Origin: Chlorobiota bacterium
GTDB lineage: Bacteria > Bacteroidota > Bacteroidia > Bacteroidales > JAADGE01
Assembly: GCA_013152535.1 (NCBI GenBank)
Contig: JAADGE010000019.1
Location: 1-46,072 of the forward strand
Length of the DNA: 46,072 nucleotides
Direction: 5' to 3'
Shown piece after piece: positions 43,821 to 46,072 of this stretch. Made by a program: the position numbers and the translations under genes. Numbering within the stretch: the first letter of the stretch is position 1; each line of letters begins with the position of its first letter. The notes below the pieces were generated by a model. It worked only from the letters and a program-made list of their open reading frames with translations, was not told where the DNA came from and did no database searches.

Positions 43821-46072
43821 AGTTACCAAGTTTCAAATTATAAGTTATTGAAGGAATAACCGATCCCAGAATAGAAACACTGTATCCTTTTATTATTCCG
43901 TTAGAATTTCTAAATATTACTGAATACGGATTTCTTCTTGAAGTTAAATTATAAAACCCAATTGTCCATGAACTATGTGCAAATTTGTTTTTCTTCAGAT
44001 TACCTTCAAAATTAAATGCTAAATCTATTCTAAAATAATCCGGGATACGATATTCATTTCTTTTTGAAAAATCAACAATTTGGATATCATGTATATAATA
44101 AATTGATGTCGGATAAGTTATCGGTCTGCCGGTTGCATAAACAACATTTGAAGAAATACTGAATCGTTTTGATATTCTATAATTAAGGACTAAATTAGCG
44201 GTATTCGGTCTATCATAATTCGCTGCATATTTAAGTCCGAAATTATTCATTTCTCCTGTATTTATATCCATTGCTAATACTTCAGATTTTGAATATGTAT
44301 AATTTACCCATCCGTTTAATTTACCTGTTTTTTTCTTTATCATCAATTCAATTCCATAAGCATTAAGAGTCCCCTGAATAATATTTGATTCCGGCACTTT
44401 ATTGGCATTAAAATTTGCACCGTCTTTATACTCAACTAAATTTTGGACATCTTTATAATAAATTTCCACAGATGTTTCAATCTTATTTCTTGTAATATTT
44501 TTATATAATCCTAAAGAATACTGATCCCCTATCATAGGTTTAAGATTAGAATCACTTAATTTCCAATTATTAACAGGAGAAATTGTCACTGTATTTGACA
44601 ACATAAAAATATATTGATGTAGTCTGTTAAAACTAAATTTAATTGAAGATGTTCGATTTAATTCATATTTTGTTGAAAACCTAAAATCAAAATCTAAATT
44701 ATTACTGATAATATCATTTTTATTATATTTTACAGAATCATTAATATTTTTTATTATTCTCGGTTCATTCTTTTCATATAAATAAACAGTTTTTGGTCCT
44801 AAATAAGAATAATTTGTAACTCGAACAGCTCCTTCAAGAGAAAAGTTAGTAAATAAATCCAATTTATCTCCTAAAAATACGCTATTACTTATAGCTTGTT
44901 CAGATTCAAAATTAATTGGTTTTACGTGAGAAAATTCATTTGCCGGTAAGTATTCTCCAAAATTAAGCTTATAGTATTTGGTATTCAAGCCAAAATAGAT
45001 CATATTCAAACTATTCAAATTATATTTAAATTTTAATTTAAATTCATTATGATTTAAATCGAAACTATGTTTAAAACCAATATTCTCAATTTCGTTATTC
45101 TCTTCATAATAGGAATAATAGCTTTTTATCAAATTAAATTCACTTTTTAGTTTTTTGTTAAAAATATGTGTCCAATTTAGTGTTGCTCCCAAATTTGAAT
45201 ATTTATTATTAATGCCAAATGTTAAATCAGAATTATCATTGCTTCCGTAGAGAAAGAAATCCAAGTTATTTTTGTTATCTAAATTAAATGAAAAATTCAT
45301 CAGTCCGTCATAAAATGAAATCGAACTATTTTTAATATCCAAATTTTTAACCAAACCTAAAATCCAATCTGAGTATGAAGATCTTACACTAATCAAGTAA
45401 CTGCTTTTTTCTTTTTGAAAAGGACCTTCAATTAACATTTGTCCGGAAGTCAGTCCGATACCGCCTCTGGAAGAAAAATGTTTTTTATTTCCCGTTTTTG
45501 TATCTATCTCAAAAATAGAGGATAAATGACCGCCATATTCAATAGGGATATTACTTTTATAAAATCTAAATTCCTTAATTGCATCACTATTAAATGATGT
45601 AAATAATCCAAAAACATGAGACGGATTATACACGGGTAAATTATTTAAATAAAATATATTCTGATCCGCAGGACTTCCTCTTACATTGAACCCCGAAGAC
45701 AACTCTCCTACTGTTTGAACACCGGGTAGTAATAATGCAACTTTTATAACATCTTTTTCTCCCAGTATTGAGGGTAGATTTTTAATATTTTTAATATCAA
45801 TTTTTTCAAAACCCATTTTAAGGTCCTTAACATTCTCATTTTGATTTGAAGAAATAATAACTTCATCTAATGCGATAGGTTTTGTTTCCAAAAATATATT
45901 ATGAGTCCCGTTTGCAGTAACAGAAAGGTTAAAATTCTTACTGTACGAACCTAAACTACTTACAGACAGGGTATAAACTCCGGGATTTAAAACAAGTTTA
46001 TAATATCCTGATTTATTAGTAACAACTTCTTTTTTTGTTTCATTTATAACTAAAGTTGCAGGATAAACAGGA
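43810..46072 (-). CDS. TonB-dependent outer-membrane receptor, N-terminus outside the window
   Basis: The reading frame is open to the window edge, so the N-terminus is missing; 753 codons are visible. The first 60 residues are the end of a carboxypeptidase-regulatory-like domain (TNKSGYYKLVLNPGVYTLSV). A plug domain follows (LPSILGEKDVIKVALLLPGV, FNVRGSPADQNIFYLNNLPV, GGHLSSIFEIDTK). The remainder is a 22-strand-type beta-barrel ending GSVIPSITYNLKLGNYED. Such receptors import large or scarce nutrients using TonB energy. The partners are a DUF4249 lipoprotein and an MG2-like protein rather than SusD, so glycan import is not implied. Confidence 0.9.
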   Translation of the reverse strand, partial: PVYPATLVINETKKEVVTNKSGYYKLVLNPGVYTLSVSSLGSYSKNFNLSVTANGTHNIFLETKPIALDEVIISSNQNENVKDLKMGFEKIDIKNIKNLPSILGEKDVIKVALLLPGVQTVGELSSGFNVRGSPADQNIFYLNNLPVYNPSHVFGLFTSFNSDAIKEFRFYKSNIPIEYGGHLSSIFEIDTKTGNKKHFSSRGGIGLTSGQMLIEGPFQKEKSSYLISVRSSYSDWILGLVKNLDIKNSSISFYDGLMNFSFNLDNKNNLDFFLYGSNDNSDLTFGINNKYSNLGATLNWTHIFNKKLKSEFNLIKSYYSYYEENNEIENIGFKHSFDLNHNEFKLKFKYNLNSLNMIYFGLNTKYYKLNFGEYLPANEFSHVKPINFESEQAISNSVFLGDKLDLFTNFSLEGAVRVTNYSYLGPKTVYLYEKNEPRIIKNINDSVKYNKNDIISNNLDFDFRFSTKYELNRTSSIKFSFNRLHQYIFMLSNTVTISPVNNWKLSDSNLKPMIGDQYSLGLYKNITRNKIETSVEIYYKDVQNLVEYKDGANFNANKVPESNIIQGTLNAYGIELMIKKKTGKLNGWVNYTYSKSEVLAMDINTGEMNNFGLKYAANYDRPNTANLVLNYRISKRFSISSNVVYATGRPITYPTSIYYIHDIQIVDFSKRNEYRIPDYFRIDLAFNFEGNLKKNKFAHSSWTIGFYNLTSRRNPYSVIFRNSNGIIKGYSVSILGSVIPSITYNLKLGNYED

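Overview
The window looks like chromosome of an AT-rich member of the Bacteroidota. Four things point there: two large secreted proteins with type IX secretion (T9SS) C-terminal sorting tails, promoter elements of the Bacteroidota form TAnnTTTG, a TonB receptor / DUF4249 lipoprotein operon, and a nuo operon with separate nuoC and nuoD but no nuoE, nuoF or nuoG. That last layout fits Bacteroidales or Marinilabiliales relatives better than Flavobacteria; the placement is inference.

Layout. (1) 115-10255, minus: a full 11-gene nuo operon (A-B-C-D-H-I-J-K-L-M-N) plus a small conserved-looking tail gene. It encodes the membrane arm and quinone module of complex I without the NADH-oxidising module. 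(2) 10557-23510, minus: two tandem, related, very large T9SS-secreted proteins; the first carries an internal 1,662-bp duplication. (3) 23774-26667, plus: ftsE-like ATPase, HU-family DNA-binding protein, a 30-codon very basic peptide that resembles bS22/AURKAIP1-type ribosomal peptides, and RNase G. (4) 26960-28770, minus: a NapH-like membrane iron-sulfur protein and a TauE/SafE permease, with a long and possibly structured leader upstream. (5) 29154-34440: an accessory region wedged against the 3' end of tRNA-Val. (6) 34680-36965: malic enzyme MaeB. (7) 36987-40205, minus: three glycosyltransferases. (8) 40342-46072, minus: an operon of TonB receptor (cut by the window edge), DUF4249 lipoprotein and a macroglobulin/plug-like secreted protein.

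The most interesting region is 29154-34515. Three copies of the 14-bp 3' end of tRNA-Val(UAC) lie in direct orientation at 29154, 30744 and 34441 and divide the region into two back-to-back units of 1,590 and 3,697 bp. The two units have matching ends: a TTTGTAGAA-type repeat begins 71 bp inside each left end, and another ends 113 bp before each right-hand core. The last 138 bp of each unit, including a hairpin that can end tRNA transcription, are nearly identical. Neither unit encodes a recombinase. The first carries a PemK/MazF-like toxin behind a membrane-anchored protein that may be its antitoxin. The second carries a three-gene SMEK / small middle component / DUF2326 ATPase (ABC-3C) system, a predicted defence module. 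The region therefore reads as a tandem array of non-autonomous, tRNA-targeting cassettes carrying defence genes, probably moved by an integrase encoded elsewhere.
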